Shown here: positions 1 through 5,336 of the stretch, in pieces
How positions within the stretch are numbered: position 1 is the first letter of the stretch
Layout of the letters: each line of letters starts with the position of its first letter
Assembly (NCBI GenBank): GCA_013298485.1
Contig: JAAFHS010000103.1
Span: forward strand, 1,296 to 7,613
DNA from: Rhodobacterales bacterium
GTDB lineage: Bacteria; Pseudomonadota; Alphaproteobacteria; Rhodobacterales; Rhodobacteraceae
Length of the DNA: 6,318 nucleotides
Direction of reading: 5' to 3'
Translations under genes and position numbers: made by a program
Notes under the pieces: generated by a model
What the model saw: only the letters and a program-made list of their open reading frames with translations
Told to the model about the DNA's origin: nothing
The model's database searches: none

Positions 1-1350
1 TTCTGATACGGTGCGGGCGACACGGGCATATTCCGCGTCTTTTACCGCGATGAACGTGCGGTGCATGTCCGCGCCCAGCGCATCCTTCAAAAACTGTGAT
101 GCCTTGGCGGCTGCAATCGCAGAACGCCAGTCCGGCGGCATGGGTGGGCCATCGGCGGCATAACCATTGCCGGTCACCTCCGGGCCGGGGTCGATGTGAT
201 GCGCAAGCCCGTGGCGGATGCCCGCAAGTACGGTTGCCGCCACAAGATAGGGGTTTGCATCCACGCCGGCGGGGCGATGTTCGATCCGTCGCGCCTTGAT
301 GTCGCCCGCAGGAATGCGCAGGGCCACAGAGCGGTTGTTCACACCCCAGGTCGGGGCGACGGGCGCATAGGATTGCCCCACGAACCGCCGCCAGCTGTTG
401 GCATGGGGTGCAAAGACCAGGATGGATTCCGCCATGGTCGCGCGCAGCCCGCCGATGGCATGCAGGATTGCGGGGGACCATTGCCCCTCAACCTTTTCGA
501 CAAACACGTTGCGCCCCGCGTCATCCATCAGCGAGACATGGAAATGCATGCCTGATCCCGCATAATCGGCAATCGGTTTCGCCATGAAACAGGCCGTCAC
601 GCCATGCGCGCGCGCCTGTGCCCGCACGATCCGCTTTAGCCGCATCAGATCATCCGCCGCCTGAAGCACATCCATGCGATAGTGCAGCGTCAGCTCATAC
701 TGGCCCGGCGCGAATTCGGAAATCATCGTCTCGGCTTTGATCCCTGCCTTGGCAGCACCGGCGTAAATGTCATCAAACAGGGGCAGCATCCCGTGCAGCG
801 CGTCGACTGAATACACCTCGGTCTTTTGCGAGGCGCGCCCATCCAGCACGTCGCGCGCGGGCATCACCCGACCATCGGGCCCGCGTTCGTTCGCCAGCAG
901 AAAGAACTCCAGCTCAAACGCGCCTGCCGGATGCAGGCCTTCGTCCGCCATCGCCTTGATCTGCCGGGCGAGTGCGTGGCGCGGGTCCGATGTCATGGGC
1001 GTGCCATCCAGATTGTAGCACATCATCAGCATCTCGCCGCGTGGCGGTGCTGTATTGTGCAAAGCCACAAGCGAGCCCGGAACAGGCCAGGCGCGCTTGT
1101 CACCGTCACCTTCATCCCAGATCAACCCGGTTTCATGGACGTCTTCGCCGCAGATATCGAGACCGAGGATCGAAATCGGCAGATGCCGTCCATTGTTGTA
1201 AATCGACAAAAGTTCGTGCCGACGGATGATCTTTCCGCGCCCGATCCCGTTCGAATCATGCAAGACGATGTCAAAGGCCTCAATCTCCGGATGGGCTGCA
1301 AGAAACGCCTCGGCCTCGGCGACGCTGGAACCGGAAGGGGAAAGGGTCAT
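1..1350 (-). CDS. Glutamine synthetase family protein, gamma-glutamylpolyamine (PuuA-like) ligase; 3' end missing
   Basis: ATP-dependent ligase of the glutamine synthetase fold, expected in the cytoplasm to join glutamate to an amine, probably a polyamine such as putrescine. The reading frame is open from the ATG at 1350 to the left edge (450 codons seen), so the C-terminus is missing; relatives of about 455-470 residues suggest only a few are lost. Residues about 24-100 form the beta-grasp domain. The catalytic domain shows FELEFFL at 145-151, EFAPGQYE at 212-219, the ATP-site segment KPIADYAGSGMHFHVS at 258-273 (His269, His271), WGVNNR..LRIP at 335-347, and RIEHRPAGVDANPYL at 355-369 (Glu357, a metal ligand). 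I see no NLYxLP-type segment, the loop holding the adenylylated Tyr of classical GlnA, which favours a specialised ligase over nitrogen-assimilating GlnA. The start overlaps the upstream transaminase stop (ATGA), implying translational coupling. A gamma-glutamylmethylamide synthetase or other amine ligase remains possible; the substrate is inferred. Confidence 0.9.
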   Translation of the reverse strand, partial: MTLSPSGSSVAEAEAFLAAHPEIEAFDIVLHDSNGIGRGKIIRRHELLSIYNNGRHLPISILGLDICGEDVHETGLIWDEGDGDKRAWPVPGSLVALHNTAPPRGEMLMMCYNLDGTPMTSDPRHALARQIKAMADEGLHPAGAFELEFFLLANERGPDGRVMPARDVLDGRASQKTEVYSVDALHGMLPLFDDIYAGAAKAGIKAETMISEFAPGQYELTLHYRMDVLQAADDLMRLKRIVRAQARAHGVTACFMAKPIADYAGSGMHFHVSLMDDAGRNVFVEKVEGQWSPAILHAIGGLRATMAESILVFAPHANSWRRFVGQSYAPVAPTWGVNNRSVALRIPAGDIKARRIEHRPAGVDANPYLVAATVLAGIRHGLAHHIDPGPEVTGNGYAADGPPMPPDWRSAIAAAKASQFLKDALGADMHRTFIAVKDAEYARVARTVSE

Positions 1351-2699
1351 GTGAGAAGATCCGTCAAAATTTCATCAAAAGCGGCGATCAGGCGATCCAC
1401 CTGCCGTTTCCGGGTGGCGGGGCTGACCAGCATCATGTTGTGGAAAGGTGCAATCAGGCAGCCACGGTTCAGAAGGCCCAGATGGACCACCTGCTCTACC
1501 TGCGGCACATGTGCCAATGCGGCGGCGGTCCCGTTTTGCAAGGGACCCGGGGCACAGATGAATTCCACCCGCGCGCCGACCCGCACCACATGCCACGGCA
1601 GGGCATGGTGCGCCACGACTGCCGCAAGGCCATCGCAAAGCCGCGCGGCAAGGTTTTCCATATGGTCGTAGTTCTGCGGCGTCATGACTTCGGTCAGGGT
1701 CGCGCGCAGGCAGGCGAACTGCATCGGATTGGCCGACAGCGTGGTGCCCATCCCCGAATGGCCGGGGTCGCGTTCGGCATCGACCGCTGCGTAGCGCGCG
1801 GCAACCGCAGGCCGCAGGCCCCAGACGGCTGTCGGCATCCCCCCCGCCACGCATTTGCCCGCCACAAAGATATCGGGGTTCAGGCCATGGACGCGGGTAT
1901 AGCCGCCATGCCCTGTGGAAATCGTGTGCGTCTCATCGATCATCAGCAATGCGCCATGCTGATCGCACAGATCGCGCAGCCCTTGCAGGAACCCCGGCAC
2001 GGGCAGGACCATGCAGGAATTCGTCATCACAGGTTCCGTCAGCACAGCGGCCACATCGCCCTTTGCAAGTGCCGCCGCAACGCCCGCCAGATCGTTGAAT
2101 TCGCAGCAGACGGCTGTTTTGGTCAGATCGGCAAACTGCCCCAGCAGGCCGGGGCGGTTGATGGTGCGGCCCCGCAGCAGCCCCACCATCGTGTCATCAA
2201 CCGTGCCGTGGTAGCAGCCGTTGAACACCAGCACCTTGGGCCGCCCGGTGACCGCCCGTACCACGCGTAAGGCAAAGCGGTTCGCATCGGTTGCCGTCGT
2301 CGCGATCTGCCAGCGGAAGTCACCGAACGTTTCGGTCAGAAGCCGCCCCACGTCGGCGGCATCTGACGATGGCAGCATGTACGTCAACCCTCGCCGCGCC
2401 TGCGCCGCGATGGCACGGGCCACGGCCGGTGGCGAGTGGCCGAACATTGATCCCGTGTCGCCCAGGCAGAAGTCATCAACCTCGAACCCGTCAATATCCG
2501 TCAGCCGGGCCCCTTTGGCCTTGGCAACGATCATCGGAAAAGGCATCGGCCAGTCCGTCATCCAATGCAGCGGCACGCCGTCCAGCCAGTCTGCACTGGC
2601 GGCACCCTGCGATTTGGGTCGCCCCGCCGCATAGCGTCGCGCCTCGCGCGCGCGCACGTCGGTCAGCCGCGCCTGTTGGATGCCTGCAATCAGTGTCAT
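1347..2699 (-). CDS. Class III (aspartate aminotransferase family) PLP-dependent aminotransferase
   Basis: Cytoplasmic transaminase of fold type I, class III, with overall resemblance to glutamate-1-semialdehyde aminomutase and omega-amine transaminases; it probably moves an amino group from an amine or amino acid to a keto acid. The protein is 450 residues from the ATG at 2699. Visible elements are the substrate-entry segment GDTGSMFGHSPP (about 81-92), the cofactor-phosphate region TATDAN (135-140), the stacking segment GCYHG (161-165), IDETHT with the pyridine-contacting Asp255, the Schiff-base lysine Lys282 in AGKCVAGGMP, and GTTLSANP (318-325). The ATG at 2699 is preferred over an in-frame TTG at 2705, because GGGAG (2710-2706) sits 6 nt before the ATG but directly abuts the TTG. 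The last codons overlap the ligase start by 4 nt, so the two are co-translated. Coupling to a glutamine-synthetase-like ligase suggests amine or polyamine catabolism. The exact substrate cannot be read from sequence, and an aminomutase role is not excluded. Confidence 0.9.
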   Translation of the reverse strand: MTLIAGIQQARLTDVRAREARRYAAGRPKSQGAASADWLDGVPLHWMTDWPMPFPMIVAKAKGARLTDIDGFEVDDFCLGDTGSMFGHSPPAVARAIAAQARRGLTYMLPSSDAADVGRLLTETFGDFRWQIATTATDANRFALRVVRAVTGRPKVLVFNGCYHGTVDDTMVGLLRGRTINRPGLLGQFADLTKTAVCCEFNDLAGVAAALAKGDVAAVLTEPVMTNSCMVLPVPGFLQGLRDLCDQHGALLMIDETHTISTGHGGYTRVHGLNPDIFVAGKCVAGGMPTAVWGLRPAVAARYAAVDAERDPGHSGMGTTLSANPMQFACLRATLTEVMTPQNYDHMENLAARLCDGLAAVVAHHALPWHVVRVGARVEFICAPGPLQNGTAAALAHVPQVEQVVHLGLLNRGCLIAPFHNMMLVSPATRKRQVDRLIAAFDEILTDLLT

Positions 2700-2705
2700 C
2701 GCCAA

Positions 2706-2710
2706 CTCCC
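2706..2710 (-). promoter_or_regulatory. Shine-Dalgarno site deciding the aminotransferase start
   Basis: On the minus strand GGGAG lies 6 nt upstream of the ATG at 2699. The same motif is immediately adjacent to an in-frame TTG at 2705, a spacing that would not allow initiation there. The shorter protein beginning MTLIAG is therefore favoured. Confidence 0.65.
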
Positions 2711-2731
2711 GGAAGATCGGTGGCTTATTGC

Positions 2732-2747
2732 AAAGCTTTTGATCAAA
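2732..2747. promoter_or_regulatory. AT-rich overlapping palindromes, candidate operator of the aminotransferase-ligase operon
   Basis: The 16-bp block AAAGCTTTTGATCAAA contains two perfect palindromes that share two bases: AAAGCTTT (2732-2739) and TTTGATCAAA (2738-2747). It lies in the 59-bp gap between trpA and the aminotransferase, about 33-48 bp before the chosen ATG, in an otherwise GC-rich region. Position and symmetry fit binding of a dimeric regulator that would let the amine genes be controlled separately from trpA. No family of regulator can be assigned from the sequence. Confidence 0.3.
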
Positions 2748-2758
2748 TGGAAGGCGGC

Positions 2759-3550
2759 TCAGGCCGCATGCGCCCCAGAAGCGAGCGCCGCGATATTGGC
2801 CAGCACATCGGCCACAGGCTTGCCCGCGCCGATATCCTTCACGATGGCCGATCCGACCACACAGCCATCGGCAACCGACGCAATTGCCCGGGCGGACGCA
2901 GGCGTGTTGATCCCAAAGCCCACGATCACAGGCAGATTTGTGCTCGCCTTGATCCGCGCGACTTCAGGCGCGACCTCTGTCGCCACCGCCGCCGCCGCCC
3001 CCGTGATACCGGTGACCGAGACATAATAGACAAAGCCGCTGGTGTTCTGCAGAACCTTCGGCAGCCGCTTGGCATCCGTCGTCGGTGTCGCCAGCCGGAT
3101 AAAATTCAACCCCGCGGCCTGTGCGGGCAGGCACAACTCGGTATCCTCTTCGGGCGGCAGGTCGACGACGATCAGCCCGTCGATGCCAGCCGCCTTTGCA
3201 TCCGTCAGGAACCGGTCAACCCCGCGTGAATAGATCGGGTTGTAATAGCCCATCATCACGATCGGGGTGATCTGATCGTCCGCCCGGAAAGCCCGCGCCA
3301 TGGCAAGGGTCTTGTCCAGCGTCATGCCGCCTTCCAGCGACCGCTGCCCTGCCAGCTGGATCGTCGGGCCGTCAGCCATGGGGTCCGTAAACGGCATCCC
3401 CAGTTCAATGATATCCACGCCCGCGCCGGGCATGCCTTTCATCACGGCGAGCGAGGTTTCGGCGTCCGGATCGCCCGCCATGATATAGGCCACGAACGCC
3501 TTTTTCCGTACGGCCCGCAGGCGCGCAAAGGTATCGTCAATTCTGGTCAT
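2759..3550 (-). CDS. trpA: Tryptophan synthase alpha chain
   Basis: Alpha subunit of tryptophan synthase: it cleaves indole-3-glycerol phosphate to indole and glyceraldehyde 3-phosphate and passes indole through a tunnel to the beta subunit TrpB, in the cytoplasm. The 263-residue product is close to the usual length (about 265-270) and is a TIM barrel. The catalytic pair is intact and in canonical numbering: Glu49 (IIELGMPF) and Asp60 (DPMADGPTIQ). Further signatures are MMGYYNPI (99-106), GLIVVDLPPEE (125-135), the loop-6 segment YYVSVTGITGA (175-185), and the phosphate-binding GFGI (211-214) and GSA (233-235). The start ATG at 3550 has AAGG 8-9 nt upstream on the minus strand. TrpB is not adjacent: the next gene downstream is an aminotransferase and the upstream neighbour ychF is divergent. 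A short GC stem overlaps the stop codon but lacks a U-run, so read-through into the amine genes is possible. Confidence 0.97.
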   Translation of the reverse strand: MTRIDDTFARLRAVRKKAFVAYIMAGDPDAETSLAVMKGMPGAGVDIIELGMPFTDPMADGPTIQLAGQRSLEGGMTLDKTLAMARAFRADDQITPIVMMGYYNPIYSRGVDRFLTDAKAAGIDGLIVVDLPPEEDTELCLPAQAAGLNFIRLATPTTDAKRLPKVLQNTSGFVYYVSVTGITGAAAAVATEVAPEVARIKASTNLPVIVGFGINTPASARAIASVADGCVVGSAIVKDIGAGKPVADVLANIAALASGAHAA

Positions 3551-3573
3551 GCGTCCGGCCTTTCAAGAGCATG

Positions 3574-3587
3574 CGGCACAGGTGCCG
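3574..3587. repeat. 14-bp inverted repeat in the trpA leader / trpA-ychF divergent region
   Basis: CGGCAC and GTGCCG are perfect inverted copies separated by AG, centred 30 bp upstream of the trpA ATG. As DNA this could be an operator shared by the divergent genes. As trpA leader RNA it could form a 5-bp stem with a CCUG tetraloop, just ahead of the ribosome binding site. Neither role can be decided from sequence alone, and short GC palindromes do arise by chance in this composition. Confidence 0.3.
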
Positions 3588-3622
3588 GAAAGCCGCCCGA
3601 AAATCAAGGCGGCGTCGCAGGC

Positions 3623-3651
3623 TTGCAGCGCGGGCCCTGCTTCGCTATGGC
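3623..3651 (+). promoter_or_regulatory. Candidate sigma-70-type promoter of ychF
   Basis: TTGCAG (3623-3628) and TATGGC (3646-3651) are separated by exactly 17 bp. Transcription would begin near 3658, giving a leader of about 20 nt that includes the AAGGGG ribosome binding site (3668-3673). Each hexamer matches the consensus at only about three positions, so spacing and position carry most of the weight. Confidence 0.35.
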
Positions 3652-3679
3652 AGGATCATCACCGCAAAAGGGGCGTGGC

Positions 3680-4777
3680 ATGGGTTTCAAGATGGGTATT
3701 GTCGGCTTGCCGAACGTTGGAAAATCTACGCTTTTCAACGCACTGACCCGGACAGCAGCGGCGCAGGCAGCGAACTTTCCGTTCTGCACGATCGAGCCGA
3801 ATGTGGGTGAGGTCGCCGTGCCCGACATGCGGCTGGACCTGCTTGCCGCGATTGCACACAGCAAGCAGATCATCCCGACACGCATGACCTTTGTCGATAT
3901 TGCAGGCCTTGTGCGCGGCGCCTCCAAAGGGGAAGGGCTGGGCAATCAGTTCCTTGCAAACATCCGGGAATGCGATGCCATCGCCCATGTGCTGCGGTGT
4001 TTCGAGGATGGCGACATCACCCATGTCGAGGGGCGGATCGACCCGGTGGCGGATGCCGAAACCATCGAGACCGAACTGATGCTGGCCGATCTGGAAAGCA
4101 TCGAGCGGCGTCTGGCGGGGCTCGCGCGCAAGCTGAAAGGCGGGGAAAAAGATTTGGTGGATCAGGACCGTCTGCTGCGTATGGCGTTGAAAGTACTGGA
4201 AAATGGGCAGCCGGCGCGAAGCGTGAAGGTGGCCGAGGATGACCTTCGCCAGTGGCGTCTGCTTCAGCTTTTGACGGCGAAACCGGTGCTGTACGTCTGC
4301 AATGTCGAAGAGGCATCAGCGGCCAGCGGCAACAGCCAGTCGGCGCGTGTCGCAGCGATGGCGGCCACGCAAGGTGCGGCATCGGTGGTGATTTCAGCCC
4401 GGATCGAGGAAGAGATCAGCCAACTGGCCGCAGAGGAGGCCACGATGTTTCTGGAAGAGATGGGCCTGCATGAGGCGGGGTTGGACCGGCTGATCAAGGC
4501 GGGCTATAACCTGTTGGGATTGCAGACCTATTTCACGGTCGGCCCGAAGGAAGCCCGTGCCTGGACGATTCCGAAAGGCACCCTTGCGCCGCAGGCGGCG
4601 GGCGTGATCCACGGCGATTTCGAGAAAGGCTTCATCCGGTCCGAAACCATTGCCTATGACGACTACATCGCCGGAAAAGGCGAGGCCGGAGCGAAGGAAG
4701 CAGGCAAGTTCCGGGTCGAGGGGAAGACTTATGAGGTGAAGGACGGCGATGTGCTGCACTTCCTGTTCAACGCCTGA
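3680..4777 (+). CDS. ychF: Redox-regulated, ribosome-associated ATPase YchF (OLA1 type, Obg family)
   Basis: Universally conserved P-loop NTPase of the Obg family that hydrolyses ATP rather than GTP and associates with ribosomes in the cytoplasm; in E. coli it is linked to translation and oxidative-stress responses. The 365-residue length matches the family (363 in E. coli). The G1 motif GLPNVGKS is at 9-16, the effector region FPFCTIEPNVG at 33-43, and G3 DIAGLVRGASKGEGLGNQF at 73-91, which lacks the catalytic Gln, as in HAS-GTPases. G4 reads NVEE (208-211) instead of NKxD, the feature that gives adenine specificity. Residues about 130-170 form the helical insertion, and about 282-365 the C-terminal TGS domain ending VKDGDVLHFLFNA. 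The ATG at 3680 has AAGGGG 6 nt upstream and gives the normal N-terminus; an in-frame TTG at 3623 would add 19 unrelated residues. It is monocistronic here and divergent from trpA. Confidence 0.97.
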   Translation: MGFKMGIVGLPNVGKSTLFNALTRTAAAQAANFPFCTIEPNVGEVAVPDMRLDLLAAIAHSKQIIPTRMTFVDIAGLVRGASKGEGLGNQFLANIRECDAIAHVLRCFEDGDITHVEGRIDPVADAETIETELMLADLESIERRLAGLARKLKGGEKDLVDQDRLLRMALKVLENGQPARSVKVAEDDLRQWRLLQLLTAKPVLYVCNVEEASAASGNSQSARVAAMAATQGAASVVISARIEEEISQLAAEEATMFLEEMGLHEAGLDRLIKAGYNLLGLQTYFTVGPKEARAWTIPKGTLAPQAAGVIHGDFEKGFIRSETIAYDDYIAGKGEAGAKEAGKFRVEGKTYEVKDGDVLHFLFNA

Positions 4778-4890
4778 CAACCCCTTGCGAACGCGGCGTT
4801 AATCGCATTCGTTTCCAACAGATGAAGCGTATGGAAAAGGGCCGGATTGTCTACAGGAACCGGCCAGACGCGCGACGGGTATGAACCGCG

Positions 4891-4898
4891 TTAACCAT
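4891..4898 (+). promoter_or_regulatory. TTAACCAT motif resembling a CtrA half-site
   Basis: TTAACCAT matches the half-site sequence described for the alphaproteobacterial response regulator CtrA. No second TTAA copy lies at the expected 7-bp spacing, and no gene starts close by, so this is only a motif match in a comparatively AT-rich spot. Confidence 0.15.
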
Positions 4899-5102
4899 TT
4901 ACGGCGAATCGGGGATTGTGGGGGTGAAAGGCGACCAACGGGCTGCGCCCGGGGATATCGGCGAACAGCGCTGCATCTGCTGGCCGAAGCCGTTGTCAAA
5001 GGCCGAACGCACAGCAGTGACAAGATCGCAAAGATGGGGTTGCAATGTAGCGGTGATGGCAGAGCGGTCTTGCATACCACAGCGATCAGCAGCCTTTCCC
5101 TC

Positions 5103-5131
5103 TTGCCCCTTTTGCCACACCCGGCTACATG
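5103..5131 (+). promoter_or_regulatory. Candidate promoter of tRNA-Ser(GCU)
   Basis: TTGCCC (5103-5108) and TACATG (5126-5131) are 17 bp apart and end 9 bp before the first tRNA base, so transcription would start within a few bases of the mature 5' end. The layout (TTGC, 17 bp, GC immediately before TA) parallels the candidate ychF promoter. The -10 element is a weak match. Confidence 0.4.
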
Positions 5132-5140
5132 GATTGCGTC

Positions 5141-5230
5141 GGAGGCGTGGCTGAGAGGCCGAAAGCACTCGGTTGCTAACTGAGCGAACGGGGAACCGTT
5201 CCGTGGGTTCGAATCCCACCGCCTCCGCCA
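5141..5230 (+). tRNA. tRNA-Ser(GCU)
   Basis: A complete class II tRNA of 90 nt that inserts serine at AGC and AGU codons. The acceptor stem is GGAGGCG (5141-5147) paired with CGCCTCC (5220-5226), followed by discriminator G (5227) and an encoded CCA (5228-5230). The anticodon stem CTCGG / CTGAG (5168-5172, 5180-5184) encloses the loop TTGCTAA with anticodon GCT at 5175-5177. A long variable arm typical of tRNA-Ser forms AACGG-GGAA-CCGTT (within 5185-5202). The T arm is GTGGG-TTCGAAT-CCCAC (5203-5219). All stems pair, so the gene looks functional. It is convergent with the downstream transporter ATPase gene. Confidence 0.97.
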
Positions 5231-5336
5231 CACATCATCACAGGGTGAGTGATCTGCGCGCAGTGCCGCAGCACGCCTTTATGGTCTTGTGGCCTGCCGG
5301 ACCTGTCGCGCTTTGGAGCGGCGCCTTTGTTCTGCG

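Larger units (their letters stand above)
4778..5140. other. Intergenic region between ychF and tRNA-Ser without a convincing gene
   Basis: No reading frame here has a ribosome binding site plus recognisable protein features, and those that cross it run into the tRNA. Structures seen are a GGCCGG / CCGGCC inverted repeat (4840-4845 and 4860-4865, 14-nt loop), a TTAACCAT motif (4891-4898), a short CGGGC-TGC-GCCCG hairpin (4939-4951) and a TTGTCA / TGACAA inverted repeat (4993-4998 and 5018-5023). None of the hairpins is followed by a run of T, so no intrinsic terminator for ychF can be called with assurance. The last 40 bases hold the likely tRNA promoter. Confidence 0.5.

Noticed and set aside
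2754..2767. GCGGC-TCAG-GCCGC stem-loop spanning the trpA stop codon, considered as a terminator
   Set aside because: The stem is only 5 bp and is not followed by a run of U in the trpA transcript, so intrinsic termination is not supported.
826..3229. Long plus-strand frames (281, 276 and 312 codons) opposite the ligase, aminotransferase and trpA genes
   Set aside because: They are antisense to genes with strong family motifs, are rich in Arg, Pro, His and Ala as expected of GC-rich antisense frames, and show no domain of their own.
3623..3679. Upstream TTG start extending YchF by 19 residues
   Set aside because: The extension has no family counterpart, and the ATG at 3680 has a well-spaced AAGGGG; the TTG coincides with the candidate -35 box.
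4881..5183. Plus-strand 100-codon frame running into the tRNA
   Set aside because: It ends inside the tRNA gene, has no ribosome binding site, and its composition looks like translated non-coding DNA.
5141..5230. tRNA-Ser as an integration site for a mobile element
   Set aside because: No direct repeat of the tRNA 3' end and no integrase or phage gene is visible in the 1.1 kb downstream; the next gene is an ordinary transporter ATPase.
4799..5233. Two overlapping minus-strand reading frames starting inside the tRNA (proteins beginning MWRRRWDSNPRNGSP and MAEAVGFEPTERFP)
   Set aside because: Their N-termini are simply the antisense translation of tRNA-Ser, a well-known source of false protein annotations; the remainder has no recognisable domain and no ribosome binding site.
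5254..5280. CTGCGCGCAG palindrome and GTGC-CGCA-GCAC hairpin followed by CCTTT after the tRNA, considered as a terminator
   Set aside because: The stem is only 4 bp and the T-run has three bases; too weak to call.
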